Assembly (NCBI RefSeq): GCF_003240585.1
Contig: NZ_PCDP01000038.1
Span: forward strand, 248,001 to 312,000
DNA length: 64,000 bases
Direction of reading: 5' to 3'
From: Arminella tubonensis
GTDB lineage: Bacteria > Pseudomonadota > Alphaproteobacteria > Rhizobiales > Rhizobiaceae
Shown here: in pieces, positions 35,020 through 46,114 of the stretch
Layout: each line of letters opens with the position of its first letter
Numbering within the stretch: position 1 is the first letter of the stretch
Notes under the pieces: model-generated
The model's database searches: none
The model's input: the letters and a program-made list of their open reading frames with translations, nothing else
What the model was told of the DNA's origin: nothing
Program-made: the position numbers and the translations under genes

Positions 35020-35036
35020 TGATATCAACGATATCA
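35020..35036. promoter_or_regulatory. vapBC operator (inverted repeat)
   Basis: TGATATC (35020-35026), AAC, GATATCA (35030-35036): a perfect 7-bp dyad 14 nt upstream of the vapB start. RHH antitoxins with toxin bind such repeats to repress their own operon. Confidence 0.7.
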
Positions 35037-35067
35037 TAAGCGCTCACGCGGCCATTTGCAATCAGTC

Positions 35068-35583
35068 CTAAAGGACCTTCGCCTTCGCCGCTTTGGTGAA
35101 CTTCTTGATCACCATCTCGCGCTTCAGCCGCGATATATGGTCGATGAAGAGGACGCCGTTGAGATGGTCTATTTCGTGCTGGAGGCAGGTTGCGAGCAGG
35201 CCCTCGGCATCGATCATCTGGTCCTTGCCATCCCGATCGATGTATTTGACCGTGACCTGCGCCGGGCGTTCCACCTCAGCGTAGTAGTCCGGAATGGACA
35301 GGCAGCCTTCTTCATAGACCGATCGATCGTCGGAGGAGGAGAGGATTTCCGGGTTGATGAAGACCAGCGGCGTCCGTTCCTCGTCCTCTCGCGAAACGTC
35401 GATCACCAGCATCCGGCGCTCGACGCCGATCTGGACTGCAGCAAGGCCGATGCCCGGCGCGTCATACATGGTGTCGAGCATATCCTGCGCGAGGCGCTTG
35501 GTCTCGGCGTCGACACGTTCGATGGGCTTGGAAACCTGCCGGAGCAGCGGATCGGGCAAAATGATGAGAGGCTTGATCGTCAT
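35068..35583 (-). CDS. def: Peptide deformylase
   Basis: A 171 aa PDF with all three motifs: [10 protein letters not shown] (44-53), EEGCLSIP (91-98, metal-ligand Cys) and QHEIDHLNG (135-143, catalytic Glu and two His). It removes the formyl group from nascent proteins. Its usual partner fmt is next but separated by vapBC. Family and role are certain; first gene of the minus-strand translation unit. Confidence 0.97.
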   Translation of the reverse strand: MTIKPLIILPDPLLRQVSKPIERVDAETKRLAQDMLDTMYDAPGIGLAAVQIGVERRMLVIDVSREDEERTPLVFINPEILSSSDDRSVYEEGCLSIPDYYAEVERPAQVTVKYIDRDGKDQMIDAEGLLATCLQHEIDHLNGVLFIDHISRLKREMVIKKFTKAAKAKVL

Positions 35584-35724
35584 AAAGTTTCCCTTAACCC
35601 ATCTTTGTTTGGGAGGGAATTATCAACATGCGCCAAAATCACGATTTTTGGAGGCAGCATCGCGGCTTAAAATTTGTTCACGTTTTGATCTGGATATTGT
35701 TTGGCATTTTGCTATGCTCCGGCA

Positions 35725-36945
35725 ATGAACCCAATGACTCATTCCGATAGCAACCTCATTATTCTCTTTGGCCAACCGATTTCAACCATGGCTCTGCTCA
35801 TTGGTGCGGCTGTCGTCGTTGCAATGATAGCGCTGATCGTCATGCAAAATGGCAGATCGCGAGGGCGGGCCGAAGAGGAAGCGCTCAAAGCCGCCGACGC
35901 CGAGCGCAGCATGGCGGAGCTGTTGCGGGTCCAATCGGAAATGCAGGGACGGCTGGCGACGATTGCCGAAGTCTTCGGATCACGGCAATCGGAATTCAAT
36001 CAGGCGGTCAACCAGCGGCTCGACGGCATGTCGCAGCGGGTCAGCAGCACGATCCATGAGCAGGGAAAAGCCACGCACGAAAACCTCAGACGGCTGCAGG
36101 AACGGCTGGCGGTGATCGATGCGGCGCAGACGAACATCCAGTCGCTGGCCAAGGATGTCGTCGGACTTCAGGCCATTCTTTCCAACAAGCAGACGCGTGG
36201 GGCATTCGGCCAGTCGCGCATGGAGACCATCGTTGCCGACGGACTGCCGATGGGCGCCTACACCTTCCAGCAAACGCTTACCAACGGTTCACGGCCCGAT
36301 TGCACGATCAGGATGCCGAATGGCCTGCCGCCGCTTGTAATCGACGCCAAATTTCCGCTGGAGGCCTGGAATGCAATCCGCGCCGCTGGCAACCCGGAGC
36401 AAGCCAAGATCGCAGCGCAGCAGTTTCGCCGCGACATGGAAGTGCATATCAAGGACATCTCCGAGAAATATCTGATCCAGGGCGAGACGCAGGAAACCGC
36501 ATTCCTGTTCGTACCTTCGGAATCGATCTTTGCCGAGATCCACGAGAATTTCGAGGCGATCGTGCAGAGGGCTCACAGGGCTCGGATCGTCATCGTCTCG
36601 CCGTCACTGCTGATGCTGTCGATCCAGGTGATCCAGTCGGTTCTCAAGGACCAGCGGATGCGCGAACAGGCGCATCTGATCCAGGGCGAAGTGGCGCATT
36701 TGATGGATGATCTCTCACGTCTCGACGAACGGGTGCGCAAGCTGCAGGGACATTTCCTAAGCGCGCAGAAGGATGTCGACATGATCGTTACCTCCGCCGA
36801 CAAGCTTGCCCGGCGCGGGCAGAGGATCGAGGCGCTCGAATTCGAAGCTGCCGGCGACAAACCGGCTATTGCAACCGACGAGATGCCGCGAACTGTCGAG
36901 AGCCGTACCGGCCTTCTCAAGCTGAGGGTGGTTGACGAGGACTGA
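35725..36945 (+). CDS. rmuC: DNA recombination protein RmuC
   Basis: From ATG 35725 this is 406 aa: one N-terminal TM helix (about 12-34), a coiled coil (50-150) and a PD-(D/E)xK-like nuclease domain with LPMGAYTFQQTL and PLVIDAKFPLEAW, then another coiled coil. RmuC proteins limit DNA rearrangement and are conserved in rhizobia. Its upstream gap holds a TTGTTC- and TATGCT-like promoter region divergent from def. The stop is 62 nt before rbsK. Confidence 0.9.
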   Translation: MNPMTHSDSNLIILFGQPISTMALLIGAAVVVAMIALIVMQNGRSRGRAEEEALKAADAERSMAELLRVQSEMQGRLATIAEVFGSRQSEFNQAVNQRLDGMSQRVSSTIHEQGKATHENLRRLQERLAVIDAAQTNIQSLAKDVVGLQAILSNKQTRGAFGQSRMETIVADGLPMGAYTFQQTLTNGSRPDCTIRMPNGLPPLVIDAKFPLEAWNAIRAAGNPEQAKIAAQQFRRDMEVHIKDISEKYLIQGETQETAFLFVPSESIFAEIHENFEAIVQRAHRARIVIVSPSLLMLSIQVIQSVLKDQRMREQAHLIQGEVAHLMDDLSRLDERVRKLQGHFLSAQKDVDMIVTSADKLARRGQRIEALEFEAAGDKPAIATDEMPRTVESRTGLLKLRVVDED

Positions 36946-37006
36946 CTGCTTCGGGCAGTGTCGCGCCAAATCACAGTGCCTATCAAGACAGGGCGGGACC
37001 ACCTTC

Positions 37007-37906
37007 ATGATCACAGTTTTCGGCTCCATCAACATGGACCTCATCGCCACGACCGAGCGCCTGCCAAAACCCGGCGAAACAGTTGCTGGCAATGGATTTT
37101 CGACTGCTGCCGGCGGCAAGGGAGCCAATCAGGCGCTTGCAGCCCGTCGTGCCGGATCGAAGGTCCGCATGACTGGTGCCGTCGGCAATGACGGTTTTGC
37201 CGAGCCGGCGCTGGCGCTCCTCGATGCGGCCGGAACCGATCTCTCAGAGGTCAAGCGGGTGGCGGAACCGACCGGCACGGCGCTTATACTCGTCGGCGGC
37301 GACGGAGAGAACATGATCGCCGTCGTTCCCGGCGCCAACGGCACCATGACGGCCGAGGATGCAGTCGCCGCGGTCGGCGCCCTCACCCCAAGCGACATAT
37401 TGATGCTGCAGCTGGAAATCCCGGTCGAGGCCGTCGAGAAGGCGTTGAATGCGGCCAAGCTCAAGGGCATCGCGACGATCCTCAATCTCGCCCCGCTTGT
37501 TCCGGAGGCGCCGCGGCTCGGTCGTCTTGCCGATATCGTCATCGCCAACGAGACCGAATTCGAACGCCTGGCTGGCCAGGACGGGATGACGAACGAAGAT
37601 CGCGAGGCAGCTCTGAAGCGCCTGCACGCAGAGACCGGGCAGACACTGATCGTCACGCTCGGCGGCGACGGCGTCATCGCTATCAGAGACAATGTGCTTT
37701 CGCGCGCCAAGGGCCTGGTGATCGAGCCCGTCGATACCGTCGGCGCCGGCGATACGTTCTGCGGCTATTTCGCCGCCAGCCTCGATCAGGGCCTTGATTT
37801 TGAGACGGCGCTGCGCCGGGCGGCGGTCGCGGGCTCTCTGGCCTGCCTCAAGGCGGGTGCGCAGCCATCGATACCTGTTGCAAACGATGTCGCCCTGCAC
37901 ATCTAG
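37007..37906 (+). CDS. rbsK: Ribokinase
   Basis: A 299 aa PfkB-family sugar kinase, starting at ATG 37007. The N-terminal signature is GSINMDLIATTERLPKPGET with GGKGANQALAARRAG, and the C-terminal catalytic Asp is in DTVGAGDTFCGYFA. It phosphorylates ribose to ribose 5-phosphate. With a nucleoside hydrolase 4 kb away it could serve nucleoside salvage, but the ribose transporter is not in the window. An AT-rich hairpin follows. Confidence 0.94.
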   Translation: MITVFGSINMDLIATTERLPKPGETVAGNGFSTAAGGKGANQALAARRAGSKVRMTGAVGNDGFAEPALALLDAAGTDLSEVKRVAEPTGTALILVGGDGENMIAVVPGANGTMTAEDAVAAVGALTPSDILMLQLEIPVEAVEKALNAAKLKGIATILNLAPLVPEAPRLGRLADIVIANETEFERLAGQDGMTNEDREAALKRLHAETGQTLIVTLGGDGVIAIRDNVLSRAKGLVIEPVDTVGAGDTFCGYFAASLDQGLDFETALRRAAVAGSLACLKAGAQPSIPVANDVALHI

Positions 37907-37983
37907 GCGCCCAAGAGGTCGCGGTTCGAACAGAAGTTGACGCATCTGGTCGAATCGCCAAACCCCTTCGTTTCCATGGTATT

Positions 37984-38010
37984 TTAATCAATACTGATTA
38001 ATCCTTTTTT
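37984..38010 (+). terminator. Weak AT-rich hairpin terminator or operator
   Basis: TTAATCA (37984-37990), ATAC, TGATTAA (37995-38001), then TCCTTTTTTT. The U-run fits a terminator for rbsK, but the stem has only A/T-rich pairs, so it may instead be a regulatory dyad for the chemoreceptor gene. Confidence 0.45.
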
Positions 38011-38086
38011 TGCGCTTCTGGGCCACTGTTCGGGGACCTGCCGCGCTTGAATTTTCTGGCTGCGGCATTCCCCGGCGACCCCATGA

Positions 38087-40516
<2,430 letters not shown>

Positions 40517-40536
40517 GCCATCGGCGATGAATGACA

Positions 40537-40568
40537 AAAGGCCGCCGGATCGCTCCGGCGGCTTTTAT
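40537..40568. terminator. Bidirectional terminator after the chemoreceptor
   Basis: AAAAGGCCGCCGG-loop-CCGGCGGCTTTTAT: a GC-rich hairpin with A-run before and T-run after, lying between two convergent genes. Confidence 0.88.
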
Positions 40569-40620
40569 TATGACGGCGTGTCTGCCCGCATCTGCGCTGC
40601 TGACAATTGCGGGCTTTGAA

Positions 40621-41331
40621 TCAGCTCTTTGAGACCCAGACTTGGAGCGGTGCGAGCTGAAGGGCGGTAGCCTTCTCGTGCTCCAGATCATTTTCAGACG
40701 ACCAGAAGACAACCGGCAAGCCAGGATGGCGGCGACCAAGGACCTCCATTGCGGCCGTCCGAACGCTGAACTGCTCATTCAGGGAAAACCAATTGGATAG
40801 CCCTACAGATTGCCTGGAGCGAAAGGATATGAAGCCCGCCTCTATTGTATCGCCTGGGCGCATGTACCAAAATTCGATCCGCTGGTCCGACAAGAGGGCG
40901 TCGGTGAAAATGCGCTTCTCCTGATCACCGCCCCAAGCTACTTCCCAAAGCAGCAACTCATCGCGGGAGGCTACTTTTTTCCAATGATTTTCCGGAAATG
41001 CTGCCCCCTGTGCCAGAGTGCCGCCGAACCAGTGACCCTTTAGGATTGGTTCAAATCCCAAATGAGTGAGCGTCAGGTCGCAAAAGCTATCTTTGATACC
41101 CCAGCCTTTGAGAGGATTGCGCGCACGGACGCGCTCGATAAGCCCGCAGACCTCCGTCTGCGAATTGGGTACACGGGTTATTATGTTCGGGTAAAACTGT
41201 GGAGAGGAACTAAGGTTGGTCCAGGCACCGGATGAAACAATTTCATTCGACCCGTGGGCAGCGCAAACGGCGCTGCACCAGGCAATATTATCCTCTATCG
41301 CCAATTGAAGAAGCTGATCGATGCCGCTCAT
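40621..41331 (-). CDS. Hypothetical protein, distantly GNAT-like
   Basis: From ATG 41331 the product is 236 aa. I do not recognise a close family. The layout, an N-terminal helical segment, a core with LGFEPILKGHWFGG and a later region WYMRPGDTIEAGFISFRSRQSVGLSNWF, resembles two half-domains of a GNAT acetyltransferase with a weak acetyl-CoA loop. Base composition is less GC-rich than its neighbours, which hints at recent gain. It follows the nucleoside hydrolase gene by 38 nt on the same strand. A longer frame to 41529 overlaps that hydrolase and is rejected. Confidence 0.7.
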   Translation of the reverse strand: MSGIDQLLQLAIEDNIAWCSAVCAAHGSNEIVSSGAWTNLSSSPQFYPNIITRVPNSQTEVCGLIERVRARNPLKGWGIKDSFCDLTLTHLGFEPILKGHWFGGTLAQGAAFPENHWKKVASRDELLLWEVAWGGDQEKRIFTDALLSDQRIEFWYMRPGDTIEAGFISFRSRQSVGLSNWFSLNEQFSVRTAAMEVLGRRHPGLPVVFWSSENDLEHEKATALQLAPLQVWVSKS

Positions 41332-41369
41332 CGCATCCGCCTGTCCATGATGCGACCCCTTAGACAGGC

Positions 41370-42314
41370 TTAGATCCGCGCGAAACGCTCGGCCAAAAGC
41401 TCGAAGAACCCGTCGGCGTCGACGTGGCGCATCACCTTGGCATTGCGCTTGCGATCGGTCACGTGCCACCAGTCGACGACCGTCATGCCGACCGTCAGCT
41501 CCGACTGCACCTCGATCTCGACATTGCAATCGCGGCCCTGAAACAACTCCGGCTTCAGCAGGTAGGCGATAACGGTCGGGTCGTGCAGCGGTCCGCCGTC
41601 GGAGCCGTATTTGTCGACGTCGAAGCGCTCGAAGAACTCGAGCATCTCGACCATCGCCTTGGCGGGTGCCGTGCCGATCTCCGCGATACGCTTCACCCTG
41701 TCCTTGCGGGTCAAAAGCTGATGGGTGACATCGAGCGGCATCATGACGATCGGTACGCCGGCGCGGAAAATGACGTCGGCCGCCTCCGGATCGACATAGA
41801 TGTTGAACTCGGCCGCCGGCGTGATGTTGCCACCCTCGAAAAAGCCGCCGCCCATCATCACCAGCTCGCGAACGCGCGAGACGACATCAGGCGCCTTGCG
41901 GAAAGCAAGGGCGATGTTGGTGAGCGGACCGAGCGTGCAGAGCGTGACGGCACCTGCAGGCTCCCGGCGCAACGTCTCGATGATGAAGTCGACCGCGTGC
42001 GTCTCCTGCAGCGCCATCGTCGGCGCGTCCACGACAGGACCATCAAGGCCAGTTTTGCCGTGCACGTGCTCGGCGGTAACCAGCTTGCGAGAGATGGGCC
42101 TGTCGGCGCCGGCGAAAACCTTGATGTCGCGACGGTCGCAGATCTCGCAGATGATGCGGGCGTTGCGACTGGTCAGCGACAGCGGCACATTGCCGGCGAC
42201 CGTGGTGATCCCGAGCACTTCCAGTTCCGTCCTGCTGCCGAAGGCAAGCATGATTGCAGCCGCATCGTCCTGACCGGGATCGGTGTCGATAATGATTTTT
42301 CTTGGTTCGGCCAT
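41370..42314 (-). CDS. Nucleoside hydrolase (IunH-type)
   Basis: A 314 aa nucleoside hydrolase with the calcium/ribose-binding DTDPGQDDA (residues 11-19) near the N-terminus, and the later acidic motif AEFNIYVDPEAA plus GGPLHDPTVIAYL. It frees the base and ribose from purine or pyrimidine nucleosides. The ribokinase gene 4 kb away on the other strand would take the ribose onward. Substrate preference cannot be read from the sequence. Confidence 0.93.
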   Translation of the reverse strand: MAEPRKIIIDTDPGQDDAAAIMLAFGSRTELEVLGITTVAGNVPLSLTSRNARIICEICDRRDIKVFAGADRPISRKLVTAEHVHGKTGLDGPVVDAPTMALQETHAVDFIIETLRREPAGAVTLCTLGPLTNIALAFRKAPDVVSRVRELVMMGGGFFEGGNITPAAEFNIYVDPEAADVIFRAGVPIVMMPLDVTHQLLTRKDRVKRIAEIGTAPAKAMVEMLEFFERFDVDKYGSDGGPLHDPTVIAYLLKPELFQGRDCNVEIEVQSELTVGMTVVDWWHVTDRKRNAKVMRHVDADGFFELLAERFARI

Positions 42315-42559
42315 TATGCTCTTTCCGTCCGTGTTCGAAGGGCAGCCGTCAGCACCCCTGCTTAAAATTTGCTCGATGGGTAGGCGCGCTCAGGTGGGTC
42401 TCGGCGGCAAATCTGTCGATGTTGCCCTTGTGCTGATTTGATGCGGGTGGCCTTGGGCTTTGTCAAGCAGGCGCCGGGTGCACCTTTCAAAAACGCAACG
42501 TTGCTCGCCAAGGAAACGTTCCGGTCTTCGACGTTTCTGCGAGGTGAAAGCCTTCGCTT

Positions 42560-42588
42560 CTTGCGCTCCCCTTCGCCAGCACCCATAT
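42560..42588 (+). promoter_or_regulatory. RpoH-like heat-shock promoter
   Basis: CTTGCG (42560-42565), 17-nt spacer, CCATAT (42583-42588): this matches the alphaproteobacterial RpoH form (CTTGAA and CCATNT) at all but two -35 bases. Transcription would start near 42595, about 56 nt before the Hsp20 start codon. Confidence 0.6.
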
Positions 42589-42597
42589 TAGTAATAT

Positions 42598-42644
42598 CCG
42601 AATGCTGAAAATCAGGTTCGGAAGGGTCGCTTGATGCCAAGGAC
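42598..42644 (+). promoter_or_regulatory. ROSE-like RNA thermometer in the Hsp20 leader
   Basis: The short leader folds into two hairpins. The first uses CCGAA with TTCGG around CTGA-AAA-TCAG. The second covers the Shine-Dalgarno: GTC-G-CTT (42626-42632) pairs with AAG-GAC (42639-42644) across a 6-nt loop, leaving one unpaired G opposite the AAGGA ribosome binding site. A UCGCU motif with a bulged G facing the SD is the signature of ROSE elements, which melt on heat and release translation of small heat-shock genes. Confidence 0.72.
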
Positions 42645-42650
42645 TTGACC

Positions 42651-43082
42651 ATGAGCCGGATTACACCTTTTGCCAGCCCGCTTCTTCTGGGCTTCGATGC
42701 CATGGAAAAGACGCTTGAGCGAATTTCCAAGGGCAACGACGGATATCCCCCTTACAACATAGAACGCCTGCGCGCCGACCGGCTTTCCGGCGATCCCGAG
42801 CGTCTGCGCATCACGCTTGCCGTGGCTGGATTTTCCGATGAAGACCTCGACGTCACCACGGAGGAAGGCCAGTTGATCATCCGCGGCCGGCAGAGCGAAC
42901 ATGAAGAGCGTGACTATCTCTACCGCGGCATCGCGGCTCGCCAGTTCCAACGGGTATTCGTATTGGCGGATGGCATGCAGGTGCTGGGTGCATCTCTCAA
43001 GAACGGCCTCCTCTCAGTCGACCTCATTCGACCGGAGCCCGAGCGAATGGTAAAGAAAATTAACATTTCGGTCTCACAGTAA
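42651..43082 (+). CDS. Small heat-shock protein, Hsp20/IbpA family
   Basis: A 143 aa sHsp from ATG 42651 with an alpha-crystallin domain (about 35-130): ERLRITLAVAGFSDEDLDV, YLYRGIAARQFQRVFVLADG and the C-terminal IRPEPERMVKKINI, an I-x-I-type end. It holds unfolded proteins until DnaK/ClpB act. The Hsp20 genes of rhizobia often carry ROSE elements, as this one appears to. A DUF1150 gene lies 46 nt downstream and is likely co-transcribed. Confidence 0.93.
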   Translation: MSRITPFASPLLLGFDAMEKTLERISKGNDGYPPYNIERLRADRLSGDPERLRITLAVAGFSDEDLDVTTEEGQLIIRGRQSEHEERDYLYRGIAARQFQRVFVLADGMQVLGASLKNGLLSVDLIRPEPERMVKKINISVSQ

Positions 43083-43128
43083 GACAACGGCATCATTGCC
43101 GCAGGTCCCGCGTATGGGAGGAACGGAA

Positions 43129-43386
43129 ATGCTTTTAAGAGAAGTCACGTCTCACCTGACCCAAACCGAACTCGCCCACCTGGGCAGCGGTGAGGTCGCT
43201 TATATCAGGAAAATGGGCTCCGAAGAGGTCTCGCGCTGCTTCCCAGAAGCGCCGGAGATCGACCCGACTGTTGACCTCTGGGCTCTGTTTGCCGCCGACG
43301 GCACGCCGATACTTCTGACCGACAACCGATCCAGCACCTTTTACAAGGCGGCCGAAGACGAGTTGAAGACAGTAAGCCTGCACTAA
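43129..43386 (+). CDS. DUF1150 family protein
   Basis: From ATG 43129 (RBS GGGAGGA) this is 85 aa, with GEVAYIRKMGSEEVSRCFP and LWALFAADGTPILLTDNR, the marks of the DUF1150 family found in alphaproteobacteria right after small heat-shock genes. Function is unknown. A start at 43114 adds five residues. Being in the Hsp20 transcript suggests a role in stress, but that rests on position only. Confidence 0.85.
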   Translation: MLLREVTSHLTQTELAHLGSGEVAYIRKMGSEEVSRCFPEAPEIDPTVDLWALFAADGTPILLTDNRSSTFYKAAEDELKTVSLH

Positions 43387-43413
43387 GCTTTTCACGAAAA
43401 AACGCCGGCGGGA

Positions 43414-44115
43414 TCAAACCCGCCGAAAGGTGAGATAGGCCGACGACCGGCCCTCACGCTTGGCTTTTGCCTCGTAGCGCGTGCTCGGCCAGCCTGCGTA
43501 GGGTGTCAGCCAATCGGAAGCATTCCTTGCCGTCCAGGCAAAGCCGCCGTGGTCGCGGCAGTGCTGCAGCGTCCAGTTCACATAGGTGTCGATATCCGAG
43601 GCGAAGCAGAACAGCGCGCCGGGCTTCAGCACACGATGGAAGCGGTCGAGGTTTACCTTCGACACGAAACGGCGCTTCCAGTGCTTCTTCTTGGGCCATG
43701 GATCCGGATAGAGCAGGTCGATCTGGTCGAGACATCCGTCCGGCAGCCAATCCAGCAACTGCGTCGCATCGTCGTTGTAGACGCGAACGTTGCGCGCTCC
43801 GGCTTCCTCGACATGTGCCAGGAGCTTCTGCATGGAATTGACGAAGGGTTCGACGCCGATGAAGCCGGTCGTCTGGGTTTCCACGGCACGATGAATGAGA
43901 TGCTCGCCGCCGCCAAAACCTATTTCCAGGCGCAGATTTTCCGTCTGCACCGGAAAAAGGGCGTTCAACGGCTGCGGCGGTTTGCTCGCAAGATCGATGA
44001 GGAACTCCGGCAGCAGCGTTTCGAGCCTATCGGCCTGCAGGCCGCGCAGGGGTTTCCCCTTGCGTCGGCCATAGAAAGCTTCCGTCGCCCGCGTCCGGCG
44101 TTCCGTATCGATCAT
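43414..44115 (-). CDS. trmB: tRNA (guanine46-N7)-methyltransferase
   Basis: A 233 aa SAM-dependent methyltransferase: motif [16 protein letters not shown], the substrate region [16 protein letters not shown] and the C-terminal [19 protein letters not shown], all TrmB hallmarks. It forms m7G46 in the tRNA variable loop. The N-terminal 40-residue extension with [14 protein letters not shown] is usual in rhizobia. It lies 7 nt from metK, so SAM synthase and a SAM user share a transcript. Confidence 0.96.
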   Translation of the reverse strand: MIDTERRTRATEAFYGRRKGKPLRGLQADRLETLLPEFLIDLASKPPQPLNALFPVQTENLRLEIGFGGGEHLIHRAVETQTTGFIGVEPFVNSMQKLLAHVEEAGARNVRVYNDDATQLLDWLPDGCLDQIDLLYPDPWPKKKHWKRRFVSKVNLDRFHRVLKPGALFCFASDIDTYVNWTLQHCRDHGGFAWTARNASDWLTPYAGWPSTRYEAKAKREGRSSAYLTFRRV

Positions 44116-44122
44116 CGAAGTC

Positions 44123-45361
44123 TCAGGCCTTTATGGCTTCCTTGAGCGCCTTGACGAGATCCGTGCGCTCCCAGGAGAACGAGCCGTCGCGGCCCGCCTT
44201 GCGGCCGAAATGGCCGTAGGCTGAGGTCTTGGCATAAATCGGCTTGTTCAGGTCGAGATGTCGGCGGATGCCGGATGGGGAGAGGTCCATGCTCTTGCGG
44301 ATCGCGGCCTCGACCTGGTCTTCCGTGACCTTGCCGGTGCCGTGGAGGTCGACATAGACTGAAAGCGGCTGTGCGATGCCGATGGCATAGGCAATCTGGA
44401 TCGTGCAGCGATCGGCAAGGCCTGCTGCAACGACGTTCTTTGCGAGGTAGCGCGCGGCATAGGCTGCCGAACGGTCGACCTTGGTGGTGTCCTTGCCGGA
44501 AAAAGCGCCGCCGCCGTGCGGAGCAGAGCCGCCGTAAGTGTCGACGATGATCTTGCGGCCAGTCAGCCCCGCGTCGCCATCAGGTCCGCCGATTACGAAC
44601 TTGCCGGTCGGGTTGATGTACCAGTTGCAATCGTCGGCGATTTTGAGTTCGCCAATCGCCTCGCGGATGTAGGGTTCAACCACAGAGCGGACCTTGGCGG
44701 AATCCCAGCTGTCGTCGAGATGCTGGGTCGACAGGACGATGGAGGTCACTTCGGCCGGCTTGCCGTCGATGTAGCGCACAGTCACCTGGCTCTTCGCGTC
44801 CGGGCCGAGCTTGGCCACGTCGCCCTCGCCCTTCTTGCGGGCGGTTGCCAGCAGATGAAGGATGCGGTGTGAATAATAGATCGGTGCCGGCATCAGATCA
44901 GGGGTTTCGCGGCAGGCATAGCCGAACATGATGCCCTGGTCGCCGGCGCCTTCGTCACCCTGCTGATCGGACGCGTTGTCGACGCCCTGGGCGATATCCG
45001 CCGACTGCGAATGCAGCAGCACGTCGATGCGGGCCTTCTTCCAGTGAAAGCCGTCCTGCTCATAGCCGATGTCGCGAATGGCGCGGCGAGCGGCAGCCTT
45101 GAACTTCGAGGGGTTGATAACGTCCTTGCCGTCCTTGTCCTTTTTCATCAGGCTCGGCGGCAGGCGGACTTCGCCGGCGATGATTACGCGATTGGTCGTC
45201 GCCAGGGTTTCGCAGGCAATGCGCACTCCCCAAGGATTGACGCCGGTCTTTGCCGCTTCACGGTAGACCAGATCGACGATTTCGTCCGAGATGCGATCAC
45301 AAACCTTGTCCGGGTGGCCTTCGGCAACAGACTCGCTTGTGAACAGGTAATTCGCGCGCAT
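44123..45361 (-). CDS. metK: S-adenosylmethionine synthase
   Basis: A 412 aa MetK with the N-terminal [22 protein letters not shown], the ATP/phosphate-binding [12 protein letters not shown] and [19 protein letters not shown], all complete. It makes SAM from methionine and ATP. The upstream 178 nt contains a hairpin terminator from praR but no recognisable SAM riboswitch consensus. Gene order praR-metK-trmB on one strand is the rhizobial order. Confidence 0.98.
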   Translation of the reverse strand: MRANYLFTSESVAEGHPDKVCDRISDEIVDLVYREAAKTGVNPWGVRIACETLATTNRVIIAGEVRLPPSLMKKDKDGKDVINPSKFKAAARRAIRDIGYEQDGFHWKKARIDVLLHSQSADIAQGVDNASDQQGDEGAGDQGIMFGYACRETPDLMPAPIYYSHRILHLLATARKKGEGDVAKLGPDAKSQVTVRYIDGKPAEVTSIVLSTQHLDDSWDSAKVRSVVEPYIREAIGELKIADDCNWYINPTGKFVIGGPDGDAGLTGRKIIVDTYGGSAPHGGGAFSGKDTTKVDRSAAYAARYLAKNVVAAGLADRCTIQIAYAIGIAQPLSVYVDLHGTGKVTEDQVEAAIRKSMDLSPSGIRRHLDLNKPIYAKTSAYGHFGRKAGRDGSFSWERTDLVKALKEAIKA

Positions 45362-45490
45362 GTGGGATTCCCCTCAAAGAATAAATCTCCGTATGTGTTA
45401 TTCAGTTCGAGGGCGGAAAACAAGTCGCAGAAGGACATAAATATATCTTTATATCCCTTCGAAGAGGGTAAAATATTGCAGAAAACACAC

Positions 45491-45523
45491 AAAAGGCGGC
45501 CGAATCGACCGCCTTTTTTTTTT
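45491..45523. terminator. Hairpin terminator between praR and metK
   Basis: GGCGGCCGA pairs with TCGACCGCC with one mismatch; ten Ts follow on the plus side and TTTTG on the minus side. On the minus strand it would end the praR transcript before metK. Confidence 0.7.
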
Positions 45524-45539
45524 GCTGCAAGTTGTTGAC

Positions 45540-45962
45540 TTATTCGGCGTCGGCTTCGGCAGCCAATGCCTTGACCAATTCCACGACCTTGCGACGGACC
45601 TTGCTGTCCGAAATCTTCACGAAGGCGCGGTTGAGCTGAAGACCTTCCGAGGAGGACAGAAAGTCGACGACATAATTCGAGCTCGAGGCTTCAGCCATAC
45701 CATTGGGAGAAGTCGAGTGTTCGCCTGGAGCATCTTCAAAGAAGAAGGAAACCGGAACGTTCAGAATTGTGGAAATGTTCTGAAGACGGCTGGCGCCAAC
45801 GCGGTTGGTGCCCTTTTCATACTTCTGAATCTGCTGGAATGTGATGCCAAGGCTCTCCCCCAGCTTTTCCTGACTCATTCCCAGCATCGTGCGTCGCAGA
45901 CGGATACGGCTGCCGACGTGTATGTCGATCGGGTTTGGCTTCTTTTTATTTTCAATCATCAT
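45540..45962 (-). CDS. praR: Xre/Cro-type transcriptional regulator, PraR-like
   Basis: A 140 aa regulator whose helix-turn-helix (about residues 15-70) reads RIRLRRTMLGMSQEKLGESL and FQQIQKYEKGTNRVG. The family includes rhizobial PraR, a repressor of attachment, adhesin and quorum-sensing genes that is sequestered by the anti-repressor CinS. Placement next to metK agrees with PraR. The C-terminal part (residues 80-140) is acidic and may mediate oligomerisation. Symbol given by context and HTH similarity, not by search. Confidence 0.78.
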   Translation of the reverse strand: MMIENKKKPNPIDIHVGSRIRLRRTMLGMSQEKLGESLGITFQQIQKYEKGTNRVGASRLQNISTILNVPVSFFFEDAPGEHSTSPNGMAEASSSNYVVDFLSSSEGLQLNRAFVKISDSKVRRKVVELVKALAAEADAE

Positions 45963-46019
45963 ATAGCCCTAACAAAAGGTTGAATTCTGGTCCTGTTGCC
46001 CGGTGCCGCGAACCATCCC

Positions 46020-46076
46020 CGTTTATAACGCCACGTTGTAGTAACGTTCGCCTGCCCTCTATCTTACGTTATCGAG
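46020..46076 (-). promoter_or_regulatory. praR promoter region with repeated ACGTT words
   Basis: The gap upstream of praR contains AACG-CCA-CGTT (46027-46037, a dyad) next to TTATAA on the minus strand, and two further ACGTT words near 46045 and 46066. Overlapping a -10-like element, the dyad is placed for autorepression. No experimental consensus is assumed. Confidence 0.4.
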
Positions 46077-46114
46077 CTCGGCTTGGACCACTATGCAATT
46101 TTAGGGGTTTTTGG

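Noticed and set aside
45362-45539. Possible SAM riboswitch in the metK leader
   Set aside because: I found no match to the SAM-II, SAM-V or SAM/SAH core consensus; the only clear structure is the praR hairpin terminator.
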